A stretch of 33,634 nucleotides of DNA, from NCBI GenBank assembly GCA_012514635.1, contig JAAYZX010000032.1, forward strand, positions 1 through 33,634, read 5' to 3'. The notes beneath the pieces were generated by a model, which was not told the origin of the DNA, did not search any database, and was given only the letters and a program-made list of their open reading frames with translations. Each line of letters starts with the position of its first letter. Within the stretch, counting starts at the first letter, position 1. This document shows, piece by piece, positions 8,287-15,437 of the stretch. Origin of the DNA: Actinomycetota bacterium (GTDB taxonomy: Bacteria; Actinomycetota; Thermoleophilia; RBG-16-64-13). A program made the position numbers and the translations under genes.

Positions 8287-8517
8287 TCATGTCAGCGGAA
8301 CAAGTGTCTGCCGATAACCGCAGGCGGGGCACTCCAGCACCGTCTCGCCGGTATCGAGCTCCCTTCTCTCCAGCTGCACGTTGCAGTTGGTACACATGCC
8401 TGCCGCCATCATGCATTCCGGCGACGTGCAGAGGTAAGTGGTCTCGCCTCCTGGACCTTTCATGAGTACTTCAGCTTGGTGTATATGGCACCGTTCGCAA
8501 CTGTGGGCTTCAGACAC
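8287..8517 (-). CDS. Small Cys-rich zinc-ribbon protein
   Basis: The 76-residue product has four Cys pairs or near-pairs: CERC at residues 7-10, an LCTSPEC segment, MCTNC, and ECPACGY near the end. This suggests two zinc ribbons, the first loosely like the N terminus of McsA-type proteins. The function is not recognised. The start is GTG 8517, supported by GAGGAGG 9-10 nt upstream. It lies 13 bp after another small zinc-ribbon gene and 13 bp before the PspC gene, all on the minus strand, so the three are probably cotranscribed. Confidence 0.72.
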   Translation of the reverse strand: MSEAHSCERCHIHQAEVLMKGPGGETTYLCTSPECMMAAGMCTNCNVQLERRELDTGETVLECPACGYRQTLVPLT

Positions 8518-8530
8518 GGCACCTACCTCC

Positions 8531-8728
8531 TCAACGCTGGTCTGCTATCTGTTCCCGATATATGTCTGTATTGAACATCACACATTCCGAGTTTATGCAG
8601 TACCAAACTCGGAATGTGTCGCACACTCCGGTGGATAGACTGCCCGACGTACCAGTGCGTTCGATCTCCTCTACACGTTCGGCTAACGGCCGTCCGCAAT
8701 TGACACACACCTTCACCTGCTCCACCAC
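8531..8728 (-). CDS. Small zinc-ribbon protein with an internal palindrome
   Basis: This is a 65-residue protein with a CVNCGRPL zinc knuckle at the N terminus and a second Cys pair spaced as CINSEC in the second half, consistent with one zinc ribbon. GTG 8728 is preceded by AGGGAGAG at a normal spacing. The function is not recognised. Its coding sequence contains a perfect 14-bp inverted repeat (8581-8618). It is the first gene of the minus-strand cluster leading to selD, and diverges from the DUF255 gene. Confidence 0.68.
   Translation of the reverse strand: MVEQVKVCVNCGRPLAERVEEIERTGTSGSLSTGVCDTFRVWYCINSECVMFNTDIYREQIADQR
8581..8618. repeat. Perfect 14-bp inverted repeat inside the zinc-ribbon gene
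   Basis: CACATTCCGAGTTT at 8581-8594 and its exact complement AAACTCGGAATGTG at 8605-8618 flank a 10-nt spacer. It would fold as a stable RNA hairpin in either transcript or could be a protein-binding site. Confidence 0.9.
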
Positions 8729-8754
8729 GTGTCTCTCCCTGATCGCTTCGTCTA

Positions 8755-8763
8755 TGCTATACC
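8755..8763 (+). promoter_or_regulatory. Candidate extended -10 promoter for the DUF255 gene
   Basis: TGCTATACC is an extended -10 match and would start transcription near 8770, about 60 nt before the GTG at 8832. No -35 hexamer is clear. Confidence 0.3.
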
Positions 8764-8831
8764 TTTCCCGCTACTTATGAGACATACACCTGCCCGGGCG
8801 ATGGTCCGAGCCGAGCGGAGGTAAAGTCCCC

Positions 8832-10337
8832 GTGTCCATCCGTTTCTCCTGGCGCCCTAATCAAGCCCATTTGATCTCATGGCGAGAATGGAACGACGCC
8901 GTAGCAGACGCGACGGCCGAAGACCGGCCTATCTTCCTATGCCTCACAACGTCCTGGTGCCGTTGGTGTCAGGCGCTCGACGAAGGCCCTCTCTCAGACG
9001 ATGTGCTCATCGCCACGTTGAATCGAGCATTCGTGCCGGCCCGAGTAGACGTAGACGAACGACCAGACATCGCACTACGCTACAGCATAGGCGGTTGGCC
9101 CACTACAGCCTTCCTAACACCGGATGGAGAAACCATTACCGGGGGAACGTATTTCACGACTCCTGAACTAATCGAGATGTCGGACAACGTCCTCGACATA
9201 TGGCAAAAACATAGGGAAGACCTGGCCGCGGAAGTGGCAGAATTACAGCTGGCAACCACCGCACTCCTGAAAGCCACCAGGGAGAACCCTGATAAGCGAG
9301 AAATATCGGCCGACTTCATCGCTTTTTTGACCGAGACCGCGCTGAGCGCCCACGACAGCGAGTACGGTGGCTTCGGGAAAGGAGCTAAGTTCCCGCGCAC
9401 CGATATCCTGGAGACGCTCTTGGAGATGCGCGATGATCGATCCCGTAGCATCCTGAATCACACCCTCGACTCCCTGCTGGCGGCCCCCATCCGCGATCGT
9501 CTCGGTGGAGGCTTCTACCGCTATTCGGCAACCCGCGATTGGTCGTCTCCGCATACCGAGAAGCTGCTGGCGGACAACGCCGCCCTGGCCTCCGTTATGG
9601 CTCAGGCTTCCGCTGCGCTGAAGCGCACAGACTTGGCCGATGAGGCCATCGCCATAATCTCCTTCCTGGACTCGGCGATGTGGCTACCGAATGCCGGTCT
9701 CTATCGTCACTCACTGCCGGCTTTTGATGAGGGCGATTCCATGGAGATCAACGACGAGAGGGCCTACGCCATTTCCAACGCCGCAACCGTAACGGCACTG
9801 GCAAACGTAGCGGCAACTACCGGACAGGCCGCACCTGCCAAACAGGCCCAAAGACTGGCAGACACCCTCTGGAATACACGAAGTAACCGGGGATTGATAG
9901 CGCACGAAACAAAGGGAGCCGATTGCTACCTCTCGACCCAAGGCAATATGCTGGAAGCCCTGTTGGCCCTACACCGTCAAGGAGACGATGAGGCCCAGGT
10001 GCGGGCAGAAGAGCTCTGGCAGGCAATCGACAGCTACTTCTCAGTCGCAGGTCACAGCCTCCTTCTGGCGGACTTGGCCGCCCCGGTCAACGTGCCACCC
10101 GAATCAACCTATATGTACCGCGCACGCGTAGGCCGTTTGAGTCGAACGGAGACCCCACTTCCCGACAACGCCCGCATCGCCGCCTGCTTGGCTCACTTGA
10201 CTGATATCACAGGTGACACCGCGCCCCGCAACAGAGCGCGTGGCATGCTGGAACAGTTGGCCCCGCAGGCGATGGCTATGGGGAACTATTCAATCGGTCT
10301 GATCCGAGCAGCCCTCCTGGCCGGTCTGGGGCGCTGA
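8832..10337 (+). CDS. Thioredoxin-fold DUF255 (YyaL/SPATA20-like) protein
   Basis: The 501-residue product starts with a thioredoxin-like DUF255 domain (about 1-120): WREWNDAVADATAEDRPIFL, then TTSWCRWCQALDEG with a CxxC redox pair, then DVDERPDIALRY and GGWPTTAFLTPDG. The rest resembles the alpha/alpha-barrel part of YyaL/SPATA20 proteins (DSEYGGFGKGAKFPRTDILE, then GGGFYRYSATRDWSSPHTEKLLADNA). The role of the family is not settled. It is shorter than typical YyaL (about 650-700 residues). Start GTG 8832 is supported by GGAGGT 9 nt upstream. It stands alone on the plus strand and converges with the FAD oxidoreductase gene, with 26 bp between the stops. Confidence 0.85.
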   Translation: MSIRFSWRPNQAHLISWREWNDAVADATAEDRPIFLCLTTSWCRWCQALDEGPLSDDVLIATLNRAFVPARVDVDERPDIALRYSIGGWPTTAFLTPDGETITGGTYFTTPELIEMSDNVLDIWQKHREDLAAEVAELQLATTALLKATRENPDKREISADFIAFLTETALSAHDSEYGGFGKGAKFPRTDILETLLEMRDDRSRSILNHTLDSLLAAPIRDRLGGGFYRYSATRDWSSPHTEKLLADNAALASVMAQASAALKRTDLADEAIAIISFLDSAMWLPNAGLYRHSLPAFDEGDSMEINDERAYAISNAATVTALANVAATTGQAAPAKQAQRLADTLWNTRSNRGLIAHETKGADCYLSTQGNMLEALLALHRQGDDEAQVRAEELWQAIDSYFSVAGHSLLLADLAAPVNVPPESTYMYRARVGRLSRTETPLPDNARIAACLAHLTDITGDTAPRNRARGMLEQLAPQAMAMGNYSIGLIRAALLAGLGR

Positions 10338-10363
10338 GCGATGGAGGAAGCCGCCGCCGCCCC

Positions 10364-11719
10364 TTACTCAACCATCTGAACGCCGAATCCCTGCGCATCC
10401 TCCACCAACTCGAAATCCACCCCGCAGATGGGACAGGTAACTCGATCGCCGACTTGGGCATCCGGCTCCAGCTGAATCTCATGGCGACACACGGGACACT
10501 GCACGCCAATGAAGCGCGGCCGGTAGGTTGGCTCAAAGAGCTGTTTCATTAGAGCAGGATCGAGATCGCTTCTGCTGGAACCGATACCGACCGCCTCCTC
10601 CAGTTCTCCCGCCTCGGCCACGTTACCCACCAAAATAGCGCCAATTAGGCGATCATCCGGGGCAAACACCAGTTTCTTATAGAATTCCCCGATCACTTCC
10701 GTCCTGACTTCGCTCGGGCCCGAGCGATACGGTACAACCGTCTGTCCGATCGCCACCACGCTCAATCCCATGAGCTGACAATTGAGCACATGCACGCTGC
10801 TGCGGCCGGAACGAACAGAATCTTGTGCCCCGCAGGCCGCCAGCCCTACGCTTTCACCCTGCCGCCAAGCACGCAGCCAATTGAAAGGGGGCTCGTCACC
10901 AACGACATCGCCCGCGACCCACACGTGCGGCCAGGGAGTAGACAGGTCTTCCGCCACCCGAAGGCCACCCTCCGCAACCGGCAACGCAGCCGTCACGGGC
11001 CGGTAGGCAGCGCACGCTCCTACCAGATCTGCCGGATACACCTGTCCGCTACTTAGCTTCACAGCCGCCGCCCGGCCGGCCTTTTTCTCGATAGAGCGCA
11101 CGTCGGCGCCCTTCACCACCTTCACACCTGCCGCATGCAGACGCCCGTCCAAGATCTGCGACGCGTCTTCGTCCAGCACACCGGGCAGAATTCTTTCTCC
11201 CGCAACTAGATAAGTGATGTCCAATCCGGACGTGGCGGCTGCTTGAACCATCTGCAGAGCCGGTAGGGAGTCTCCATACACCACCACCCGGCCGTCGCCC
11301 CCCTGCAACACACGCAGCTGAGCCGCCTCCTGAAGAGTCTGGAAAGAAATCACCCCGGGCAGGTCGGAACCGTCAACTCCTTCACAGTTGGGCTCCCGTC
11401 CCGTAGCAACGATCAGGTGATCGTACTCCAGAGTGGAGCCATCGAGCATACGCACCATGGATGCAGAAGGCTCCACAGCCACGACCTCCGTGTTGAGTCG
11501 GAGATCAATCCTCTTTTCCTCCCAGAACGAAGGATTACGAGCCATTAGGGCCGCCTCCGCCAGTCGTCCAGCGGCATACTCGCCCAGCTGAGGCCTACGA
11601 TAGAAGGGATGATCCTCGCGGCTCACCATGATGATCTCGGCTGCCGGCACGTTGGCACGGATGGTTTGGGCCGCCCGCGTTCCCGCTACTCCGCCTCCAA
11701 TAATCAGATAGCGGCTCAC
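10364..11719 (-). CDS. FAD-dependent pyridine-nucleotide oxidoreductase with C-terminal LysW-like zinc ribbon
   Basis: The 451-residue product has an FAD-binding N terminus (YLIIGGGVAGTRAAQTI), the ATGREP block and the second FAD motif HVWVAGDVVG, as in NADH:rubredoxin or nitrite reductase-type flavoproteins. The central nucleotide-binding fold reads VVVYGDSLPALQ where GxGxxG is normal, so NAD(P)H use is uncertain. The last 45 residues form an added zinc ribbon, CPVC-x17-CPICG followed by VDFELVED, resembling the lysine-biosynthesis carrier LysW more than rubredoxin. GTG 11719 is chosen as start (AAGGAGG 4 nt upstream); an extension to 11890 would run into the upstream gene. Sitting just behind a flavodiiron protein gene, it is a plausible electron donor to that enzyme, by inference. 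Confidence 0.85.
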   Translation of the reverse strand: MSRYLIIGGGVAGTRAAQTIRANVPAAEIIMVSREDHPFYRRPQLGEYAAGRLAEAALMARNPSFWEEKRIDLRLNTEVVAVEPSASMVRMLDGSTLEYDHLIVATGREPNCEGVDGSDLPGVISFQTLQEAAQLRVLQGGDGRVVVYGDSLPALQMVQAAATSGLDITYLVAGERILPGVLDEDASQILDGRLHAAGVKVVKGADVRSIEKKAGRAAAVKLSSGQVYPADLVGACAAYRPVTAALPVAEGGLRVAEDLSTPWPHVWVAGDVVGDEPPFNWLRAWRQGESVGLAACGAQDSVRSGRSSVHVLNCQLMGLSVVAIGQTVVPYRSGPSEVRTEVIGEFYKKLVFAPDDRLIGAILVGNVAEAGELEEAVGIGSSRSDLDPALMKQLFEPTYRPRFIGVQCPVCRHEIQLEPDAQVGDRVTCPICGVDFELVEDAQGFGVQMVE

Positions 11720-11837
11720 CTGGCCTCCTTCTCTGCGCGACGGCTCCGCCGCCGCGCGCTTACTTCCCGCTCCATAGGACACTTCTTCTCGACCGGACCC
11801 AATTGCCGCCGAGCGCCGCCTACGGAAGCAAGTATCT

Positions 11838-13046
11838 TTAACGAACCCATTCTTTAACCCGCCTTGCCACTTGGCGACCGTATTCCTCACAGGCTATGAG
11901 TTCCTCTTCGTTGGGTACGTAACGAACCTCAAGAGGCTCCAACACATCCAGGCTCATGGAGCGCAATGTGGCATCGATCTCTTTGACGGCACCGCCCCCC
12001 CAACCAAAGGATCCAAATGCCCCCGTCAGACGCGACTTCGGCCTCAATCCCTTGATGTACGTCAGGAACCTGCCCACATTAGGCAACATACCGTTGTTCA
12101 GTACAGGCGATCCCACCAGAAACGCCCTCGATTCTTGGACGTACCGTGCAACTCGCGCCAACGGCGTGCCACTCAATGGCAGTATCGTGACCTCTACATC
12201 CTCCTGCGCCACCCCATCCGCCACGGCATATGCCATCTTCTCGGTGGAATGCCACATGGTGTCGTAGACAAGACAGACCCGGGGCTTCGCTTCAAAACGC
12301 GCCCAGGCCGCATATGCCTCAATAATGGCATCGACATGTTCACGTAGCCGCCAGATGGCTCCGTGACTTGGGGCAATTGTGTCGATTTCCAGTCCCATCT
12401 CGATCAACTTTTCAATTGTCTTGGTGACCTGGCCGGCGAACGGCATGAGAATATTGGCGAAGTAGGTGACGGCTTCTTCCATTACCACGTTCATATCCAA
12501 TTCGTCGGCAAACCGGCGGCTGCTCGCCAGATGCTGGCCGAAAGCGTCGTTCGGCAGCAAGATATGCGGCTCCTTGACGTAGGTGAACATGCTGTCCGGC
12601 CAATGCAGCATGGGCGCCTCAATGAAGGACAGCGTGTACGAGCCCAGATTGATCTCGTCGCCGGTGCCCACCGCCATGACGTCCCAGCCTTCGCACTCCT
12701 CACGGGTGAAGTGTAACGCCAATGCCTCCTGCCCCCTCTTGGAGGTCAAGATCTTGCGGGGACGCAGTTGTTCAATCAGCCAAGGCAGGCACCCCGAATG
12801 GTCCATCTCCACGTGATTGACCACCAGGTAGTCCACCGTTTGTTCTTGACAACATCCACGCACACGCCGCAACATCTCCGGCCCCAAACCTGCGCGCACT
12901 CCGTCCACCACGCAGACCTTCTCATCTACGATCAGGTACGAGTTGTAACTGCTGCCATGAGGGGTGTCATACCCGTGAAACTCACGTACACCCCAATCGA
13001 CGGCACCCACCCAGTAAATACCGTCCGCCAAAGGGACACGCTGCAT
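11838..13046 (-). CDS. Flavodiiron protein (A-type, FprA-like O2/NO reductase)
   Basis: Flavodiiron proteins reduce O2 to water or NO to N2O in the cytoplasm of anaerobes. The 402-residue product has the beta-lactamase-like diiron domain followed by a flavodoxin domain from about 255. Diiron ligands are present: HVEMDH (His78, Glu80, Asp82, His83), His148 in MLHWPDS, Asp167 in NDAFGQH and His228 in SHGAIWR. The FMN loop is YDTMWHSTEK (261-270), with SFGWGGGAVKEI later. There is no rubredoxin extension, so an external donor is needed. The ATG at 13046 has GAGGAGG upstream. It lies 47 bp after the methyltransferase and 118 bp before the FAD oxidoreductase, on the same strand. Confidence 0.95.
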   Translation of the reverse strand: MQRVPLADGIYWVGAVDWGVREFHGYDTPHGSSYNSYLIVDEKVCVVDGVRAGLGPEMLRRVRGCCQEQTVDYLVVNHVEMDHSGCLPWLIEQLRPRKILTSKRGQEALALHFTREECEGWDVMAVGTGDEINLGSYTLSFIEAPMLHWPDSMFTYVKEPHILLPNDAFGQHLASSRRFADELDMNVVMEEAVTYFANILMPFAGQVTKTIEKLIEMGLEIDTIAPSHGAIWRLREHVDAIIEAYAAWARFEAKPRVCLVYDTMWHSTEKMAYAVADGVAQEDVEVTILPLSGTPLARVARYVQESRAFLVGSPVLNNGMLPNVGRFLTYIKGLRPKSRLTGAFGSFGWGGGAVKEIDATLRSMSLDVLEPLEVRYVPNEEELIACEEYGRQVARRVKEWVR

Positions 13047-13093
13047 ATTCGCGAACCTCCTCGATCACGGATACCAAAGGGCACCGCAGATCA

Positions 13094-14062
13094 TCAACGC
13101 ATGCGTCTACCGAGGATCAATTGGTTGGTTCCCAGAGTAAGATCGACAATCTCCACATCTTCAAAACCCGCTTCCTGCAACCAAGTTCGATACTCCTCCT
13201 CCAACCACACTCCACCCTCATCGGTAGCTTGAAGCATATCCACGGCGAACATCCGCGCCCGCGGGCTACGATCCCACACCAGGTCCACGGCGGCCAAGAC
13301 CCCACCCGGAGCGAGCGTGCGGTACACGCGATCGGCAAGCCTACGATTCTTAGCAGGGCCGTAAATGTGGAAGACATTTCCCAGATATGCCACATCGAAC
13401 GGCCCGCTGGGAAGAGCCACGTTGAAGTCACCCTCTACGAGTCGTACGCCCGAGCCCACTGCGTCTCGCTGCCGCCGCGCCAGCCGAATAATACTGGGCG
13501 TATCGACCACTGTGGCCTGCAGTCCACGATCCGCAAAACGTAATGCCACGTGACCGAGACCGCCACCCACATCGATCATACTGCGAGGATGCACAGGTCG
13601 CGCATAAGACAGTATGGCGTCCACCGATTCGTCGATCTTAGCCGAACTCCCCTCTGCCATGGTATGAGCAAAGGCGTGAAGGTTCCGACGCCGTCGCGAC
13701 GCAGGGGGACGTTTCCCGTGAGCGATGATATAGGGAAGCTCCATCCAACCACGAGCCTTGCCCGCTTGGTGAACCAACCGCGCCCGCTCCAAGTCTGGTC
13801 CCGGTTCCACCAGATGGCGTCGCCCACGCTCGGTCAACCTATAAAGCGAAGGATCCGACGACCTCACCACCTCCACCACTCCGATTTCCGCCAGCGCCTC
13901 CAACACCAGTCGACATACACGGGGATCGGCGGAGGCGGAGGCGGCCACGGCTGAAGCCGTGGCCGCCTCCGCCTCCGCCAACGCGTCGATCACACCCGAT
14001 TCCAACGCCGCCGCCAGAAGCAGCAAACGCTCGATTTGTGAACGGTCAACCAGTGGGACCAT
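13094..14062 (-). CDS. SAM-dependent O-methyltransferase-like protein
   Basis: The 322-residue product has an N-terminal winged-helix dimerisation region (about 1-90) and a class I SAM-methyltransferase domain whose motif I reads MIDVGGGLGHVALRFADRG, with the acidic VVDTPSI after it. The LGNVFHIYGPAKNRRLADRVY and LAPGGVLAAVDLV blocks fit the O-methyltransferase family 2 (PF00891) group. The substrate is unknown. ATG 14062 is chosen because GGGAGG precedes it and the family usually begins near here; the frame stays open to 14146, but those codons overlap the upstream gene's tail. A perfect 24-bp palindrome lies in codons 28-45. It sits 47 bp after the stop of the Sec-rhodanese gene and 47 bp before the flavodiiron gene. 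Confidence 0.85.
   Translation of the reverse strand: MVPLVDRSQIERLLLLAAALESGVIDALAEAEAATASAVAASASADPRVCRLVLEALAEIGVVEVVRSSDPSLYRLTERGRRHLVEPGPDLERARLVHQAGKARGWMELPYIIAHGKRPPASRRRRNLHAFAHTMAEGSSAKIDESVDAILSYARPVHPRSMIDVGGGLGHVALRFADRGLQATVVDTPSIIRLARRQRDAVGSGVRLVEGDFNVALPSGPFDVAYLGNVFHIYGPAKNRRLADRVYRTLAPGGVLAAVDLVWDRSPRARMFAVDMLQATDEGGVWLEEEYRTWLQEAGFEDVEIVDLTLGTNQLILGRRMR
13928..13979. repeat. Perfect 24-bp inverted repeat inside the methyltransferase gene
   Basis: Arms at 13928-13951 and 13956-13979 are exact complements around a TGAA loop. The arms are GC-rich with a GGCGGA tandem triplet-like pattern ending in GGCCACGGC. It codes an Ala/Glu/Ser-rich helix and adds no obvious length compared with the family. 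Confidence 0.95.
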
Positions 14063-14109
14063 CGCCCTCCCAGCCCGGCGAAACCACAACACGCCCTTAG
14101 GACTGTCTT

Positions 14110-15252
14110 TTACGCAGTTTCCAGCGGCAATCCGGCGCCCTGCCATTCCGCCACACCACCGGCGTAATCCCGCACATTAGTGAAACCGAGCTGTCGCAGC
14201 TTATCAGCCGCGATAGAGCTGGCTTCTCAGCCGAAGTCGTTGCAGTAGACAACGATGGGTTCATCTTTAGCGAACCGCTTCCTCGCCTCGCGGGTCAACG
14301 ATCGAAAGTCCAGCCACTCGGCTCCGGGCAGATGCCCTTTCTTCCAGTGCTCTTCGCCTACAACGTCCACGAGTTGCATATGCTCGCCGCGCTGCAGTGC
14401 CGCCCACAGCTCCTCACGAGTGATCACGCCCACGCTCGGCCTTCCGGCCAACGGATCGTAAAACACGAGGTATGCGGCGGCCGTGAAGTAGTCGGCGCGC
14501 CTGAACAGCTCCACCTTGGCGTGATCAGCCATATCGACTAAGGCGCTCGGCACCAGACCGGACTGTTCCAATCTCTTGCCTGCCGTCAACACGGCCCAAA
14601 GCTGCTCCTCAGGTATCCGGTACGGCGCCAGGACATCGATAACTCCGTAGATACCCCCGGCGGCGACTTCATGCGCCACCACTCCCACCACTTCCCCGGC
14701 CAGAACAAGTACCCACCACTCATCATTTGGTACGGTCTTCTCCAGCTCTTCCAGCGAAGGAGCGCCGGCCTCGCCCCTGGCGTGTAGAAAAACAGCATGC
14801 ACCGCCTTGAGGTGCGGATAGTCGAGGGGATCGAGAGAAAGGCCCGGCATATCCTCGGGTGGATGGGCGGCCCGTGCCACCATGAGCGCCCTACTCATCT
14901 CCAGCTGCATCCCCCGCGCCAGAAGAGCGGTGACAAGCAGACATTCGTCACTACGAACCAGGTACGCACGCGGAGCTATCTCTTCTTTGATCAGATCAAA
15001 AAGATCCTCGTAGCGATCCGTGTAGACGGGATCCAAGTATGTCTCCAGCAGAGTGTGGTGCACGTGGTCACCGTGGTGATCTTCCAGTACCAATGCATAG
15101 CCCACGTTGGCCGCCCCATCCAACACCCTGTACACCTGAGCATGCTCCGCCAAGTGTGCATGGAAACCGGCCAGCAGCGGCACCCGATACGATTCCGTTT
15201 TGACGGCACGCATCTGCGCAATCTCATGATGTGCTGAACGTACAAGCTTCAT
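14110..15252 (-). CDS. GNAT-like protein fused to a selenocysteine rhodanese domain (TGA = Sec at codon 342)
   Basis: From ATG 15252 (GAGGAG 6 nt upstream) the frame runs 341 codons to a TGA at 14229-14227, then 38 more codons to a TAA at 14110. Residues 1 to about 270 look like one or two GNAT acetyltransferase-type folds (weak similarity by eye, e.g. DEWWVLVLAGEVVGVVAHE). Residues about 278-380 are a rhodanese domain: DVVGEEHWKKGHLPGAEWLDF, then IVVYCNDFG-U-EASSIAADKL, then GFTNVRDYAGGVAEWQGAGLP, which is complete only if TGA is read through. Sec342 lies five residues after Cys337, replacing the second Cys of CxxxxC-type rhodanese loops. A hairpin puts its loop 20 nt after the TGA. It heads the operon with a methyltransferase, flavodiiron protein and FAD oxidoreductase. 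A pseudogene is the alternative. Confidence 0.88.
14194..14213 (-). promoter_or_regulatory. Candidate bacterial SECIS hairpin of the rhodanese gene
   Basis: On the minus strand TCGCGGC, loop TGATAA, GCTGCGA forms a 7-bp stem with one G-U pair. The loop starts 20 nt after the TGA at 14229-14227 and has G as its second base. Confidence 0.6.
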
Positions 15253-15341
15253 GAACGCTCCTCATCTGGTGGTGATTGCCTGGTACCCGGAACCGCATAA
15301 GGATATTCATCGCGGGCGACGCCCCAGCCATGCCGATCAGC

Positions 15342-15370
15342 ATGCTAACAGCAAGTGAAATGGGCGGCAA
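15342..15370 (-). promoter_or_regulatory. Candidate sigma-A promoter of the rhodanese-flavodiiron operon
   Basis: TTGCCG at 15370-15365, a 17-nt spacer and TAGCAT at 15347-15342, with TGT just before the -10 (extended -10). Transcription would start near 15335, giving an 80-nt leader before ATG 15252. Confidence 0.5.
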
Positions 15371-15383
15371 CACTGGGTGCTGT

Positions 15384-15392
15384 TGCTAGAAT
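15384..15392 (+). promoter_or_regulatory. Candidate extended -10 promoter for the MATE gene
   Basis: TGCTAGAAT is an extended -10 match. Transcription would start at about 15398-15399, on the ATG of a 12-codon leader ORF. It lies back to back with the rhodanese-operon promoter. Confidence 0.35.
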
Positions 15393-15398
15393 CGCCTC

Positions 15399-15437
15399 AT
15401 GAACCGGCAAAATTATCGCCTGGTGTTCGTCGCGTGA
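15399..15437 (+). CDS. Possible 12-residue leader peptide upstream of the MATE gene
   Basis: ATG 15399 opens MNRQNYRLVFVA and stops at TGA 15435-15437, overlapping GTG 15434, the preferred MATE start (GTGA overlap). There is no ribosome site, but the predicted transcript would start at or next to the ATG, as in leaderless translation. This is tentative. Confidence 0.3.
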   Translation: MNRQNYRLVFVA

